A stretch of DNA of 64,000 nt, from the NCBI GenBank assembly GCA_013396995.1, contig VWZP01003807.1:682001-746000 (forward strand), written 5' to 3'. The stretch comes from Dicaeum eximium. Its lineage: Eukaryota > Chordata > Aves > Passeriformes > Dicaeidae. Each line of letters starts with the position of its first letter. Position 1 is the stretch's first letter. Below the pieces are notes generated by a model. That model ran no database searches, had not been told where the DNA came from, and saw only the letters and a program-made list of their open reading frames with translations. Shown one piece after another: positions 40,626 to 54,196 of the stretch. Position numbers and translations under genes: made by a program.

Positions 40626-41216
40626 CACAGGAAGTTCTTACTGGGACATGCTGGTTTAACTGTGATGAAACACAAATTTACGATGCTTAACTTTTTATTC
40701 CTACACAAAAACTATTTCAAACTACTATTTTCTCACTTAACTTTACCTCAGCATTCATCTTGAACTGGGCATACTTCCCAAAATAAACCATGAAATACAT
40801 TCAGCTTTTTCATCCATACATCTTTTCTTTCCTACTAAACTCTTTTCTTCTCTAATTAAAACACCTTTTAGCCAACTAGAGACCACAGCCTGTCAAGTGA
40901 CACACTTAGAAAGAAGGATTTAGTACATATACCCTTGGGCTCCTTTCCTCAAAAAGGTTATCTAACATTTATTTTTTATAAACTTTACTTGGAAAAAGTT
41001 CCAGAATGTACTTTCCAGAATAAAGTACAGTACATTCTTTTTTTAAAATATTGATTTTATTCTTCTGTTCAAAGAGGCCAACTTCTCATTTGAGATGAGT
41101 TCAGCAGACTTCAATTAAACCTTGGGGCCATCAGGTCTTCAATCCAGTTTTGCATTTTGAAGTACAGTGATGCAATGTCAAAAATGAAACACAGAAAATT
41201 TTCCCTGCTCTAAAAT
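40626..41216. other. AT-rich noncoding DNA
   Basis: Nothing recognisable was found. Confidence 0.5.
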
Positions 41217-41327
41217 AAAGGAAGGAGGGAAGGAAGGAAGGAAGGAAGGAAGGAAGGAAGGAAGGAAGGAAGGAAGGAAAGAAAAAGAANNNNNNNNNNN
41301 AAAGAAAGAAAGAAAGAAAGAAAGAAC
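41217..41327 (+). repeat. (GGAA)n then (GAAA)n microsatellite with assembly gap
   Basis: About 14 GGAA units run into GAAAAAGAA, then 11 N bases at 41290-41300, then about six GAAA units. The Ns mark unresolved sequence, so the true repeat length is unknown. The + strand is pure purine. Confidence 0.95.
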
Positions 41328-44038
41328 ACTTACGTCATTTCTCAAACTTAGGGACCATAATTTAAAGCAACCAATTGACATGAAAACTCACAGATGAGTA
41401 GTCAGAAAAAACAGTGCCTGTTGTGCAGCTTATAGTGGTTGTAATCTCTCACAAGTCATGTTTTGAAAGCTGTTTAACCTAAACTTTTAGTAGTGGCTAG
41501 TGTCAATGTATTGAGGTACTGCACATTCAGAAATCACTGTCAGATTCACAAGATCCCATAAAATCTGTCTGTAACCAGAAAGAACAGTAGAAGTCAAACT
41601 CATGTATCAAATTTAGCTTCAGGTTTTTCAACATGATTTTATTATCCATGCTATTTAACATATTTTGTACACTCCAAAATAAAAGAGAACAAGTCATTCT
41701 AAGCTGTATCTATTACAGTCCTTCATTAAAAGTCAAACCATTATTACTCTTCAACATTTCTTGTTGAAACTATTCTGGGCATACCCAAAAAGTAACAAAC
41801 ATGTTCCCGGGGGAAAAAATCAGATTGTGGATGATTCATTAACGAGAAAAGAATCTTCAGTTGGTGATAAATGTGAACTTCAGTAACAGTCTGGCTGGCT
41901 TTACTGAATACACTTTACATTTGGAAGTATTTTTAGACGTGACTGATGGTCTATGAAATGCAAGTATTTTGAATTAATATCTTCAAGTAAGGAGATAGCA
42001 CAGTATATTCTTCGATGTATTACAATTTAATTAAATTTTCATATAGTTTTATCTTTATATTAATTTAATTACTTAGATATATTGATTATTTTAAAAAATA
42101 CGAGTTTGATAAATAAAAATGGAAAACAAAGCTCACAAAGAATTACAGAACTATGCTTGGTATAAGTTACAATAACCATTTTCTGCTCACTGTTTGATAT
42201 ATCTCTTATTTTAAAAATTCTACTGTATCTAAGAGTTAATTTAATTGAAGTGTTCTTCTTCTTACCAAATAAGAAAAATGCACCATATGATGCACAAATA
42301 ATTCTGGACTACCTTCCTGCAAGTAAAATTCTCTATACCCTGATTCTTTTGCTTGTCATACAGGAGGACTTCACTGTTCACTTTGTCTATGAATAAAATC
42401 CCAAAACTTAAATACCACAACTCATAACAACTGCCCGGAATCCCACTGAGAACCCACACAGAGAACTCCAATGAGAAAAGCAATCAGACCTATTAATTTT
42501 TGCTATGTTTTTATAACCTCAGCTAAAATAAACCCCCAATGTTTTTTCCATCATTAATTTTCTTGGCATTATTTTTCTCCTCAGCTAATAAATTGGTATT
42601 TTAAATCAATGCTAACTTTATTCCACTGGTAAGCTAATAATTCAAAATGTACTTACATTATAACAAAAATAGAAAAACTGCTTTTCAGCAGTGTACTATT
42701 AAGCTGCTTTTAAAAATATAGGGAATGCTTACCACTCGAAGATCAATTTCTCTTAAAGATATACTGGATTAAAAGCTGATAACAGGGTCCATTATTTTCC
42801 TTTGTAGGTAGTGGAAAGGTTTTATGAGTGCTAGGAAGAAAATGAAACTGTCAAAATAGAATATAGATAAATTTATAATGAATTAGGGCAAAGATTTTCT
42901 ATAATGAAAAATGAAAATTCAAAATTTTTGGGCTTCACTGCACTGAAACTCAGCAGACCGTTTCAAATGTTCTTGTTTTCCTCTCTTGCTTTGTGAGTCA
43001 TGCTGCCACAATATTTAGGAACTGAAATAAAATTTCCTCATTTAATTTGAAATTCAGGAATTTACATATAATACTCAGGTGAACTCTATTATGTAACAAT
43101 CAAAGAATCTCTAATATTTACCTTTTGCTAGTAACTAGTAATAAAAAAAAAACACAAACCAAGAAAAAAAAACAAAGAAAAAAAAGGAAAAAAAACCAAA
43201 AACAAAACCAGTTTCTATCATATCTACCTAAAAAGAAATAAAAATTACCTATGGTTTTAACAGCTAAATAGTGTTCAAGTGTCTCAAACACTCAAACACA
43301 TGCTTGTAGAGAGGTAGGGAGTTTCTTTTGTGGTGGTCTAATACTTCAGCAAAAACTAAACTATGGCTATGTGTTAAAAGGCTCTCATCAGTTAATTCTT
43401 TTGCTCTTTCGGAAGATATTTGGGTTAAAATGTTAGGAAAATTGTTATTTTTTTCCTGACCCTCGGCCAAAAGAGTCTTAGATACACATTGCTTTAGGTC
43501 AGAACACAAGTTGGTTTCAGTTTGCTGTGAAACAAAAGTAACACTCAGGAGGAAAAGGAGAGGGTAAAATCATGAGTACACATTGCTAATTTGTTGTTGG
43601 AGAAAGCCACCAAATAATAACATTTTCTTCCTTTCTTTCCCTAACCCTTCCACACATGGGGCATCACAACTCAGCAATTTATGTCACAGTTTTCACCCTA
43701 CACTAAATCTGAGATTTCTTGGCATATTTACTTTTCAGAAGGTGTGTAACCACATCAGCAGGATGTAATTGAAAGTCTAAATATCTGATTTTAAAGTATT
43801 TTTTAAAAATCAGGTTCAAAAAGATTTTCAGAATTAAAAGTAGCAATCTAATCAAAACTTTTGTTCACTGTTGATAAAATCATGGTTTTAGACGAGACAT
43901 AAACCTGCTTTGTCACATGTCAAAATCCTATTCCGTCTTTTCAGTAGTTATGCAGAGCTCAAATATACCCATTAAATAACTAGAAAAGTTTAGAAAATTC
44001 ACTGAATCATTGTATGAATCAGTGAATTAATTGGTGCT
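41328..44038. other. AT-rich noncoding DNA
   Basis: No gene or interspersed repeat is recognised. An A-rich tract is at 43142-43212. Confidence 0.5.
43142..43212 (+). repeat. A-rich low-complexity tract
   Basis: Long A runs are broken by single C or G bases over about 70 bp. No retroposed body is recognisable on its 5' side. Confidence 0.85.
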
Positions 44039-44200
44039 TTCATAGAATCATAAAATCATTAAGGTTGGAAAAGACATCCAAGATCATGAAGTCCAACCTC
44101 TGATGTAACATCACTATGCCCATTAAACATATCAAGCAGGGCCCTGTCCAGTTATTTTTTGAACACTTCCAGGGATGGTGACTCAACCACATCTCTTGTA
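44039..44200 (-). mobile_element. CR1 LINE 3' tip (about 160 bp)
   Basis: This is an antisense CR1 3' end. It begins with the complement of the terminal octamer (CATAGAATCATAAAATCA), then AAGGTTGGAAAAGACATCCA, CCAACCTCTGATG, and 'AACACTTCCAGGGATGGTGA'. It is strongly 5'-truncated and noncoding. Confidence 0.93.
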
Positions 44201-47200
44201 TTACCAGGATTCACAAATATAACACAGGGAAAAAAAATGTAATTGTTTGACCTTGAATTGCAGCTCACAATTTGTTTAATGTGACTCATCTAATAGAATA
44301 CTCTCAGTATATAGGGCTTGGCACTGGCTCTTTGAAACATTCCAAATTTGCAGAATTATGCTGTACAATTGAAAAAGTTCCATTGGATTTTTTTTTTTGG
44401 TCTTCACTTGAAAAATACATTTTGAGTTGAGCGAGGTCAAAATTATGCAACAGAAAATTCCTCTTCAGTAAGATAAATCAATAAGATGAATTAGACAAAT
44501 CCACAAGACTGAAAGTTAGCAAGAATTCCTTTGGAGATCTATGCATGAAATCATAATGCTTTAAACACTTGCTGAATGCTTAGAGTTCAAGTAAAATGCA
44601 GGCCACACAGAGAGATATCTTTCATTTCTGATATCATTAAAATAATGCTTAGCCTTTCCTCTGTCACACATATACCTATTATCTAGAAAAAAGAAGAAAA
44701 TAATGTCAGAAGACAGTTTATAAGGGTCTTCTGTAGATTTCAGTATTTTAGAGGTTGTAATAGTATATTACAGCAACTGAGAAAAAAAATCCTGTTTCTT
44801 GAACTCATAGTTTCCTCTTGGCAAAAATAGAACTGTACATGGGACAGCTGAAATCTTCTAGGTCATCAAAATGGCTTCCCTGTTGATCTCATAAAATGTA
44901 GGTCTGGTATTTGATGGGATGTTCTGAATCACCTTTCTACTTACGGTGTAACTGAATGGCAAGATGACTGCAGATAATTTTTATATGAGTGAAGGAAGCA
45001 TAGAAAAGGTTTGGCTCATATCCTGGTCTTATTCCAGAGTGACTTCTTCAAGAATGACACAGGAATAACTTTATATAAGAATAAAAATATAGGTAAATTC
45101 TGCATGTATTCTGGAGAGGAACAACTAAGTTATGTAAATGTGTATAGCATCGATCTTCAAATGCAAATATTTTTCTTAGAGATGCTGATAATCCTTTTGC
45201 AAAATACATGAAGTAGTTTTTTTCCATAATTATGCTTATGATATTTCTGATCATTTTTTCTTAATAAACCTAAATATACTCTTTTTAACAGCCTTATTAG
45301 ATGTATAAATATATCCATATTTCTTGTGGCCTGTAACTTCTAGGCCTTTGATTGGTCTTCTGTCTCTTTTCCTACCTTTGTTACTTTCTGGAGTGGTGGT
45401 TCAGTTTTCACAGATATTGTCAAAACAGATCGTGTGGATGCAGCTAGTTTTGAAATAAATGAGGGAAGTTCAGATACAAATGCAAAAAAAAAAGGAAGGA
45501 AATTTAAAATAGTGTTCTACCACTGGGCCTAAATCAGGCTGCATTAATTATATCTGGTGGGGGAAAATATCACTTAAAAATTATATGCTGTGCATGAGGT
45601 TACAACAAACATATATTGCTGAGTTTATGCATGTATTGGATTTTTCTAGCTCACTGAAAATAAATATAAATTATCTTGTTTTCACAGCATTAATGAAGAT
45701 TTGATATCTTTGGTGATATAAGAACTAGCTTCTTCTCTTTCCCCTTTGTGTCATAAATCTTGCTGAGGAAGGTGTAGTTACTTCAATACATTGTTGATTT
45801 TTATAGCATCTTTTGGGGTCAGGATAATGAGTTACAAAAATTATATTGATCTCATACCAGCTAGGTAAATCTTCAATGACCTTGTATTTTCTTTTCTTCC
45901 TCTCATCCTCTGTCCCCTTGTGTTTCCTTTATTCATTTTTCTAACAAATCCTAGTGTAAGCTGCTTTCTGTATACAAATTATTCAGGAAGGCTGAAGATA
46001 AAATAAAACCTATTACTTATATGCTGCCTTGCAATAAACTTCTCTTCAGAGATCCTCTAAGTACAGGTAAGTTCAGTCACTCAGTTGTTCAATTATATTC
46101 TTATCCCTGAGTCAATGTTCCTTCACAGCCATTCTTCCTTCTTTCTTGAATGAACTCTGGGAAATAGTAGAATAAAAAGACCATTTTAGTACGAGCTTGC
46201 ATAATAATCTCACTTTGATTTTCCATAGGAATTCTGCAACCTTAAATAATGATCATAGAAAAAATGGTGCTTTTCCTCTAGATATGGCTTTCCTCAAGAT
46301 ATTTTCCTCAAGATATATCAAGAAAAGAATATGTTATTGCCCACAGTCATAAAGCAAATGCAGACATTTTACTTTTTGTCACAATAAGGGTTTCAGGACT
46401 TCAAAGTGATAGGGAAGAGTGATCTTAAGAATCCAAACAAAGACCAAAGTACCTCCTGCAAATAGCTAACAAACATATTAAATTCCCAGACACTATCTTG
46501 AAAACTGGAATTCTGTGTTCATGCTACATTTTTTTCCTTGTACAGTAATCATAACACAGAATCAGTATTTTCTGTAATCTTCAGTTACGTGGTAGGAAAT
46601 TACATTCACCTCTGCCTTATTGCTCTGAGCTTTATATATATTCTTATATAGCAAATACATGTATTTGGTAAAGATGATGTGTGAGACAATCACAGGTTTC
46701 TAACAGTGTGGTCATAGACAATGAAGATATTTTCCAGACTTCTGTGATGAAACATAAGGAAATTCCTCACCAGCTGTATTTTCTTTTCTTCTCTTAACTC
46801 TATAACATACTGAAGAGTTCTGGCACTTTTATTCTCTGTAAGATTCTCTCTTATTTCAATAGTAGTTGTCAACTGACTGCTACAGATAAGAGGTAGGAAA
46901 ATTAAAAGTAAGTGAGTGTGGTATTTTAGAGATATTTTTGTTTCCCACTTGTTTGTTTCACTTTTTACTCTTCTGGACAAGGAAGAAAATAATGGACACT
47001 CTCTAAAAGTTCCTATGTTTTTCTTCTGTGACAATATATGTTTAGGGCTTGGGCAATGGCATGGGAGTAAAAGATTCTCCTAATAAAACTAACTCAAGAA
47101 CAAGAAATACCCTGAGAGAAATCATTACTTGCAGAAACAAAGCCACAATCACTTTTAAGCAGCTTTATTGGAAAAAAATTACCTCATTTAGTAGATTGAT

Positions 47201-49707
47201 AATTAGAAATAATCAGCATTATTTCTGTAGAAAGGAAGCTTTGTATTCACAAATTAGAAATAATATTCACTAATAAAGACATTGTTAAAACACAAGAATA
47301 GCCAGGCATTTTTCAAATTACCGAATGTTAGCAAAAAGACTTTCCAGGTAAGGTTACAGAACCTAGAGAAGAGGTAAACTTTGTTGCCAAATTGTCATAT
47401 CTGTTAAATTAAAATAGAAATACAATCAATATCAGCCACTGAGAAAATAAAATTATTTAAAACAACCACATGAATTTCTCAAATCTAATGGTTAGTTCCT
47501 CTCCACAATGTTCCCACAGCTCTTGTCAGGTAGATTCAGTCACTGACCACAACTAACACAATTAAAAGGAAAAAAATCCAGATGTATGATGTCAGTTTCA
47601 GAAATAGTATCCTTTTCCTCTATATTTTGTTGATGTGAGTCACTAATCAATGTTTTATCTTTCATTTTTTTAAAGATTTTATAATTATACCAAGCTTAGA
47701 GTTCAGCAGAATAAGCCAAATATATTCTATCAACCTTCCTCTGCATTTTTTCTGTACTGTAAAGAGAAGTAATTTCCAGTTCATTCCTTTAGAAAAAGAG
47801 TATCTCTCAAGGGTAGAATATTTTGATTACTACATAAAAATACAAAAGGTTTGTTTTACATACTTTCCATATCCTGAGGTAAATTTAAACCTAGTAAAGT
47901 GGCTGAGCCAGGAGAAAAAGCTTTATCAATCTTCTGACATTGATGCAATGAAAAAATATTGAATATTCCTTCTAGATGTGAATTTTTCATCAACTTCCTT
48001 TTATCTCACCGAAATATTTAAACTGTTAATATCGTCCCTCTGCATATAAATCAGTGTTGTAAGAGACTTATAACAAACACCATACCAGAAGCTTATGAGC
48101 TGCAAACATAGAGACACATAAAGCATTATAAATTGAATTCTCTTTCAGAATTTAATTAGTAGACACTCAAATTTTCTGGTATCTAGAGCTGCCACTAGAA
48201 AAGGGAATATTTGTCAATCCATGTGATTGGAACTGTGCTCCTGGTACAAGAATAGCAGGCTATCATACTGATGCTCCACTCCATACTACTAATTAGGAAA
48301 GGGAGATGAGACAGTTTTAGGTGTTATGCTTCACAGCAGAATTGTTCAAAGAATTCAAACAAAAGGTGATCTCTTGATTTGTTCTTTCATTGGACTGTAT
48401 CCTGAGATCACTCCTTGAGACTTTATTCTGATATTTTGATTTAGATGGGTAGTCACACTAAAAAAAAACCACTAGGATTTGTGGAAACTTAATAGTCTGC
48501 ATCCCAGCATGGTAGTCTTATGGGTAAAATAGTGATTTCATGATGTGTCTATGAAAGGCATCATTTTCAGTGTGAGCTCTAGTTAAATTAATATCAGATG
48601 GAATCTTGCTTGAAATAGCACCCAGTAAATATGCAGAAAGTATTTAGGTAGGACACTAATTAAAAGATAAAAGAAATACTGTATTGCATTTCAAAAGTGT
48701 TGTTGAACAAATACCACTTATAAATAATTTCCATAGTGCTGAATGTACAACATATCTAAGGTAACATATCCTTACCCAACATAAGGGAAGAAATCCCTGG
48801 TAGTACAATTAACACTATGCAAGCTGTTGATTTAAATGGTCTGCAAGGGATACTGAGCTACCTCTCCCTCTGCTGTAATAGCAATTTTGAAACTAGCCAA
48901 AAGCATATTCCCTTTAAAACTTGCTATTACTATGCTGCTGTTGTATGTTGGGCTGGGAGGCATTTAAACAGAAAAAGAGTGAGCTGGAAAACACTCACAA
49001 ATTCTCAGTCCTGAGCCAGGCTTTGACTAATAGGTCTAAATTAAAAGTAAACAAACCAACTGATAACAGCACCACCACAATCCCCCCACATACACACAAG
49101 ACCCCAAATTAACAACTCCCCTTAACAAGTATTTAAATACTTCAGTCAAAGTTATGTGGGCATTTCAGGATCAGGCTGTCCTGAAAACCCTGATTGGTGG
49201 TTCCTCAGACTGGATTTATGATATCTCCAGCTGGTTCAGCCAGATGAGCTTTCAGACTCAGCTGGCCCCATGCAGACACAAAGCTGTATAGGGAGAAAAA
49301 ACCACAAAAACATCACCATCTCCATATCTACTACTGGAAATAGTTGTTTTTCAGAACCAGTACCATGGTCTTGATACACACCTTCCTTAACAGGTGAAAT
49401 ATTCTTTCATTATAGCCCCAGATCCCAGCACTTCTCTAATACTATAGAAAACAAGTCTCATTTAGTGTTGGAAGACCTAACCCTGACCCATGACCTAACC
49501 CTGCTAGGCACTGACCCACACAAGTACATGGTATAAGATAACCTCCCACCCAAATCCTCACATGTACATGGACTTAATAAGAATTTCATTTGCACATGCA
49601 TGTGAAACTCTGTGCTCAAATTTTCTGAAACTCCAGCTGTTTTGATTGTACTGTGTTTAACTTCATGGCTCCCACATCTGCTTTTCACTTACTTGCTTAT
49701 GTTTTTA
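44201..49707. other. AT-rich noncoding DNA
   Basis: No gene or certain repeat is recognised over 5.5 kb. All open frames are shorter than 115 codons and lack motifs. The less AT-rich part at about 48940-49510 is unassigned. It includes a 12-bp direct repeat, GACCTAACCCTG, at 49474-49485 and 49492-49503. Confidence 0.5.
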
Positions 49708-50178
49708 TAGAACCATAAAAAGTTTTGGGTTGGAAGCAGCCTTTAAAGATCTACTGCAAGTTCCTTGCAGTGGACAATGACACAGTTCACTAGGTCAGGC
49801 TGCTAAAAGCCCCATTCGACCCTAAACACTTATAGTGGTGTGACAGCCACAACTTCTCACTCTTATCATATAATATTTCCTGCTTATGTTCAATTTAATC
49901 ATCCTTCTTCCAGTTTAAAATCATTACTCCTTGTCTTTTCACTACAGGCCTTGGTAACAAAAGTGTCTCTCCACCTTTCTTTTCAGACTTTTTTGTGTGT
50001 TGGAAGGCCTCAATAAGGTTTCCTCTCCAGGCTGAACATCTCCAGCAATCTCAGCCTTTCTTCACAGTAGATGTGTTTCCTCCTTCTGACCATTTTTGTG
50101 ACCTTCTTCTGGACCTGCTCCAAGATGCTTCTGTCTTACTGGTGAGTCCAGAGCTGGATGCAGTACTCTAGCTGAATG
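49708..50178 (-). mobile_element. CR1 LINE, 3' part, interrupted by an LTR
   Basis: An antisense CR1 copy starts with the complement of its 3' terminus (TATAGAACCATAAAAAGTTT, then GGGTTGGAAG). It runs through 'AAAATCATTACTCCTTGTCT', 'GGAAGGCCTCAATAAGGTTT', 'CAGGCTGAACATCTCCAGCA' and 'GAGCTGGATGCAGTACTCTA'. At that point the CR1 text breaks off and resumes at 50563. Confidence 0.92.
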
Positions 50179-50562
50179 TGTTAGTGGTTTTTTACAAATG
50201 GGACAGGACTGCAGGGAGATGTTCCTCGAGCTTTTATTGCAGCATCAGCCTTATTACATGGTTGAGAAAATGGGAAGTTGGCAACAGCTCACATCTTGCC
50301 AACAGCAGCCAAAGATTTCTTTGTTACAGAGCATCTCAAAAGCCTTTTAGCCAATAGCTTATTGCAAAAGCTTACAGATAGTTGTTTTATCCAGTCACTG
50401 ACAGCACACATACACGTATATCCTTGCTTGCTACACTACTGTAAATTTTCTGCTTTCAGACTTTGCAGCTGCAGCTTAGCTCTAAGTTTTCTGTTCTTTT
50501 CTGTTTCTGAGGCCTACTTTCACAGCTTTCTGAAAGCCTTCTTACCTTTACTGATTCTCACA
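50179..50562 (-). mobile_element. Solo LTR nested in CR1 (384 bp)
   Basis: An inserted block splits one CR1 copy. Read on the minus strand it begins TGTGAGAATC and ends ACCACTAACA, so it has the TG...CA ends of a retroviral LTR. A poly(A) signal AATAAA lies at 50238-50233 (minus), about 55 bp before the 3' end, and an ATTGGCT CCAAT-type motif and TAAAAGG stretch lie upstream. Flanks GCTGAATG (left) and GGTGGAGT (right) both derive from the CR1 sequence GGTGGGGT, consistent with a decayed target duplication. The exact LTR family is not identified. The open frame inside it is not a gene. Confidence 0.8.
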
Positions 50563-50828
50563 GGTGGAGTCTCATGACAGTGGGGTGGAGTAGAGAGGAA
50601 ATATCACCTCTCTTGATCTGCTGCTGGCCACAACTATTTTGATGCAGCCCAGGCTGTGACTGCCTTTCTAAGATGGAAGTTTGCATTTCCAGCTCATATT
50701 GAGGACTTTCTACTTGGCCTTGTTGTATCCATGAGGCTCATATTGACCCACTTCTAAACACTGGCAAGGTCCCTCTGAATGGCAACCCTTCCCTGAAGAC
50801 TACCATTCCTTCCACATTTCTATAACAG
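50563..50828 (-). mobile_element. CR1 LINE, upstream part beyond the nested LTR
   Basis: This continues the CR1 copy broken at 50178. 'GGTGGAGTCTCATGACAGTG' directly follows 'GCAGTACTCTA' in the family order, followed by 'TTTTGATGCAGCCCAGGCTG', 'GGCAAGGTCCCTCTGAATGG' and 'CAACCCTTCCCTGAAGACTA'. The copy ends before the FADD catalytic block. Confidence 0.9.
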
Positions 50829-53279
50829 CAGACAGGCACTTGTATCTCTGTTTCTGGTGTAAGAGTCCAAAGGTGGAGGACATTTACAATGCTTCCATAA
50901 GCACACATAGGTTTTTGGTTTTTATTTAATTTGGATTATCTACTGCTTGATTGAAGATGTGAAAAACATCTTCTATCCAAGAAAAAGTTATTTATTTCCT
51001 TCAAAAAGAAAATAGGTTTCACTTATGTGAGTAGAACATCAAGTCTTTCAAAGAGATAGAATTTCCCAGTACGATGTGGGAAATCTACATGACTGGCTAT
51101 AAGCACCAGATCAGTCTGCCTTTTAACATGGCCCAGGATTAAAAGAGTATTGTCAACTGAAATTGTAATTTATCAGTATAATATTATTTTTTCAGGGTAA
51201 GTCAGTTCAGATCCCAGTATAAATTTCAGTATTGCTAGGAAAGATAAAACTTTCATGAAGTGGCAAGGCAAAAAAATCACGCTTTATATCCCCTATGTAC
51301 TAGCTAATCCACAGTTTTGAGAAGCTCTTTCTGAAGACTTATCTCATAGCAACTTTAATCTCTATCAGCAGTTCTCCTAATACATACTCCCAGTTGTGAG
51401 TATATCCCTGCTTCTTGTTTAGTAATTTATTCTGTCCTGGGATTTGTGTGAGGCATTATAAAACAAAATAAAGGACTAGAATAAAACACATAAGGCCAAA
51501 CATCTCAAAGAAATGGGCTGGCAAATAGCTTCCAGTAGCACCAGTGACCAGCTGGCTGTACAGTGCTCTTGAAGTACTTTGAAATTCTGAGACTTCAGAG
51601 TTAAGTAAAGCCAGAGGACCATCATAGGACCATTTATATGATCAAAATAAAATTAATTAGCAATATTAACCCTGAAAACAAATGAAAAATAAATTAAATT
51701 ATTTAAAAAGAGACAGGAGGGAAATAAATATATGGGGATCAACATAAGAAGTAGAAGTATTGCCACTTGACCTCTTTCTCTCTTTCCAGTAAAATGATTA
51801 TAACATCATTATGTTTCAGGAACTTAATGAATGTTTGTAAAAATATCCTTTTGACAGGCACTGATTTAGGGGCAAAGTAACATTTAGTTACCACATATCA
51901 CATCTACTCTTCTCTGAACCTGTTACAAGAGAATACCTGGAAAAGATTACATTAGTATCTATTCCAAGAAGAGTTATATAGAAAAAGAGCAAGTTGCCTC
52001 TCATATTCTGAAATTCTGAAGAGATAAGCCCTTTCTTGGACTGCATAATATTTTTTCAGGAGGACTACATTTTTGAAAGTCTTATTGTTCTATAGTCCAA
52101 GAGTCAGGACAAAACAATTGTATTTTAACACAGTTCACCAAAAAAAAAACCCAAACCTACAAAACACCACAGATCTCAGCTTCCTAAATATGGTACTACA
52201 AAAATTAAAAAGAGACATATTAACTTAAAGGTTAGGAGAACCACAGAACAACAATATACATATGGCAGGTGTACTAAATGTTTGTCTTTTTGAGGGGTGG
52301 TGGTGTTTGTTTTAAGATTGGGTTTTGTCATCAAGGTTAATTTCTAGCTGGAGATGACTGAAAGACATCTGCTTTTTATCTAAAGAAAACTAAGGAAACT
52401 TTATAGGAATTAACTAATAGAACTATATGGCTTGAAGATTGATTGAATATGAAGCAGTTATTAAATTTCAATTAATACTGGAACAGCTGAGCTCTCAGCC
52501 CATTGCACAGCACCTGAATCACAATCTAGGGCATTCTCTGATTTCTTCTAAGATCTCATGCAATGTTTTCACTGATGCACCTACATGAATTCAGGAACTT
52601 AATGGGGGTAGATTTTAAAAAATTTTCTGAGCTATTCTGATTCAGGACTGACTGATCTTACTTAAAATATTCCAACATAATGTAAAGAAATTTCATGTAA
52701 CAAAATGTTTTCATTGGGGAATAAGATTGTATCAGATATAAGGAAACCTATAATTCAATAATTTTATCCAATTTTTCTGCTCAGAACACAAATGCAAAAT
52801 CAGATATGTTTCTAAAGACATTGTCACATACCATACTGTCTGAAACAATGACAAGTTATTAAATTAAAAAAAAAAAAAAATTTGAATAGAATTTCTTAAC
52901 ATTGTTTTTCGTGTATTGCTTTTAGACAGGACACTTCGAAAGCACATTTACAAACTTTTAATCAGTTTTTAGTTGTCCTAATACCTACTAAAAATAAATG
53001 TTGAATACCTCTCTTTGATCAGTCTACTTATAGCACCCAAGGTCCCAGGATCTCACAGAAGTCCTGCGCAGAGCAATTCATTAAACCTCACGTGATGCAA
53101 TAGGCATAAACTACTTGGTGTCTTATATGTACAAACAAAAATCTCACTGCACTAGCTGAAATGCTTTAATGAATTATTGATATGAAGGGCATAAACATCC
53201 TTCATGCTCATGCTGACAAGGTTTTTCAGCAGTACAGTGCTCTCTCTCGTAAAACGAAGGAGAAAACTGAATATCCAGC
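50829..53279. other. AT-rich noncoding DNA
   Basis: Nothing recognisable was found. A-runs occur at 52140-52150 and 52862-52880. Confidence 0.5.
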
Positions 53280-54196
53280 CCAGAAAGAACAGAATGAGGT
53301 ACACTATATTTCCAGACAAGTAATCTTGTGTAACATCTTTGTCAGTGAGATTCTGTGCACATTCATCAAGTTTGTCAGTGAAACCAAACTGTCTGATGTG
53401 TTGGACACACTGGAGGCAAAGGATTCCATCCAGAGGGACCTCACCAGGCAAGTCCATGTGAACCTCATGAAGTTCAACAGGGCAAATCATAACATCATGC
53501 ACCAGAATCAGGGAAATCTTTAACACAAATACCAGCTGGGTGGAAAATGGATTAAAGGCAGCCCTGAAGAGAAGGAGTTGAGGGTGTTAATTGATGAGAA
53601 ATTTATGACCCAACAATGTGAGCTTGCAGTGCAGCCAGTCATAACCTGGGATACATCAAAAGCAGCACGGCCAGCAGGATGAGGAAGTTGATCCTGCCCC
53701 TCTACTCTGCTCTCCTGAGACCCCACCTGGAGTGCTGCATCCAGCTCTGATGGAGCAGAGGAGGCCACAAAGATGATCAGAGGACTGGAAAAGTTCTACT
53801 GTGAAGACAGGCTGAGAGAGTTGGGGCTGTTCATCCTGGAGAAGAGAAGGCTCTGGACTGACCTTGGAGCAGCTTTCCAGTACCTAAGGAGGTTTACAAA
53901 AGAGCTGGAGAGGGTTTTTTTACAAGAAGCCTTTAGTGATGGGGAATGGCCTTCAAATCAATGTGGGTAGGTTAGGGTTAGATATAAGGAAGAAATTCTT
54001 AACTGTGAAGGTGGGGAGGCACTGGAACAGTTCAGAGTAGTTGGATGCTCCACCTCTCTAATTGTTCAAGGCTAGGTTGGATGGGGACTGAGAAACCTGG
54101 TCTAATGGAAGCTGCCCCTGCCCACGGCAGGCAGGTTAGAGCTAGATGATCTTTAAGGTCTCTTCCAAGCCAAATCGTTCTGTGATTCTATTCTAT
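53280..54196 (+). mobile_element. CR1 LINE, RT C-terminus plus complete 3' UTR (about 0.9 kb)
   Basis: This is a sense CR1 copy. The reverse-transcriptase remnant reads KFVSETKLSDVLDTLEAKD, followed by IQRDLTRQ and LMKFNRANH. The catalytic FADD has decayed to FVSE. Then come the blocks 'CTGCTCTCCTGAGACCCCAC', 'CATCCTGGAGAAGAGAAGGC', 'GATGGGGAATGGCCTTCAA', 'GGCACTGGAACAGTTCAGAG' and the end 'TCTGTGATTCTATTCTAT'. The copy is intact to its 3' terminus and dead as a coding unit. Confidence 0.95.

Noticed and set aside
49474..49503. Telomere-like CCTAACCCT repeated twice
   Set aside because: Only two units with an 18-bp period (GACCTAACCCTG copies) and no continuous CCCTAA array. It is not an interstitial telomere.
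53961..53985. GGTTAGGGTTAG telomere-like text
   Set aside because: It lies inside the CR1 3' UTR, where the family itself has a similar TAGGTTTAGATTAG-like segment.
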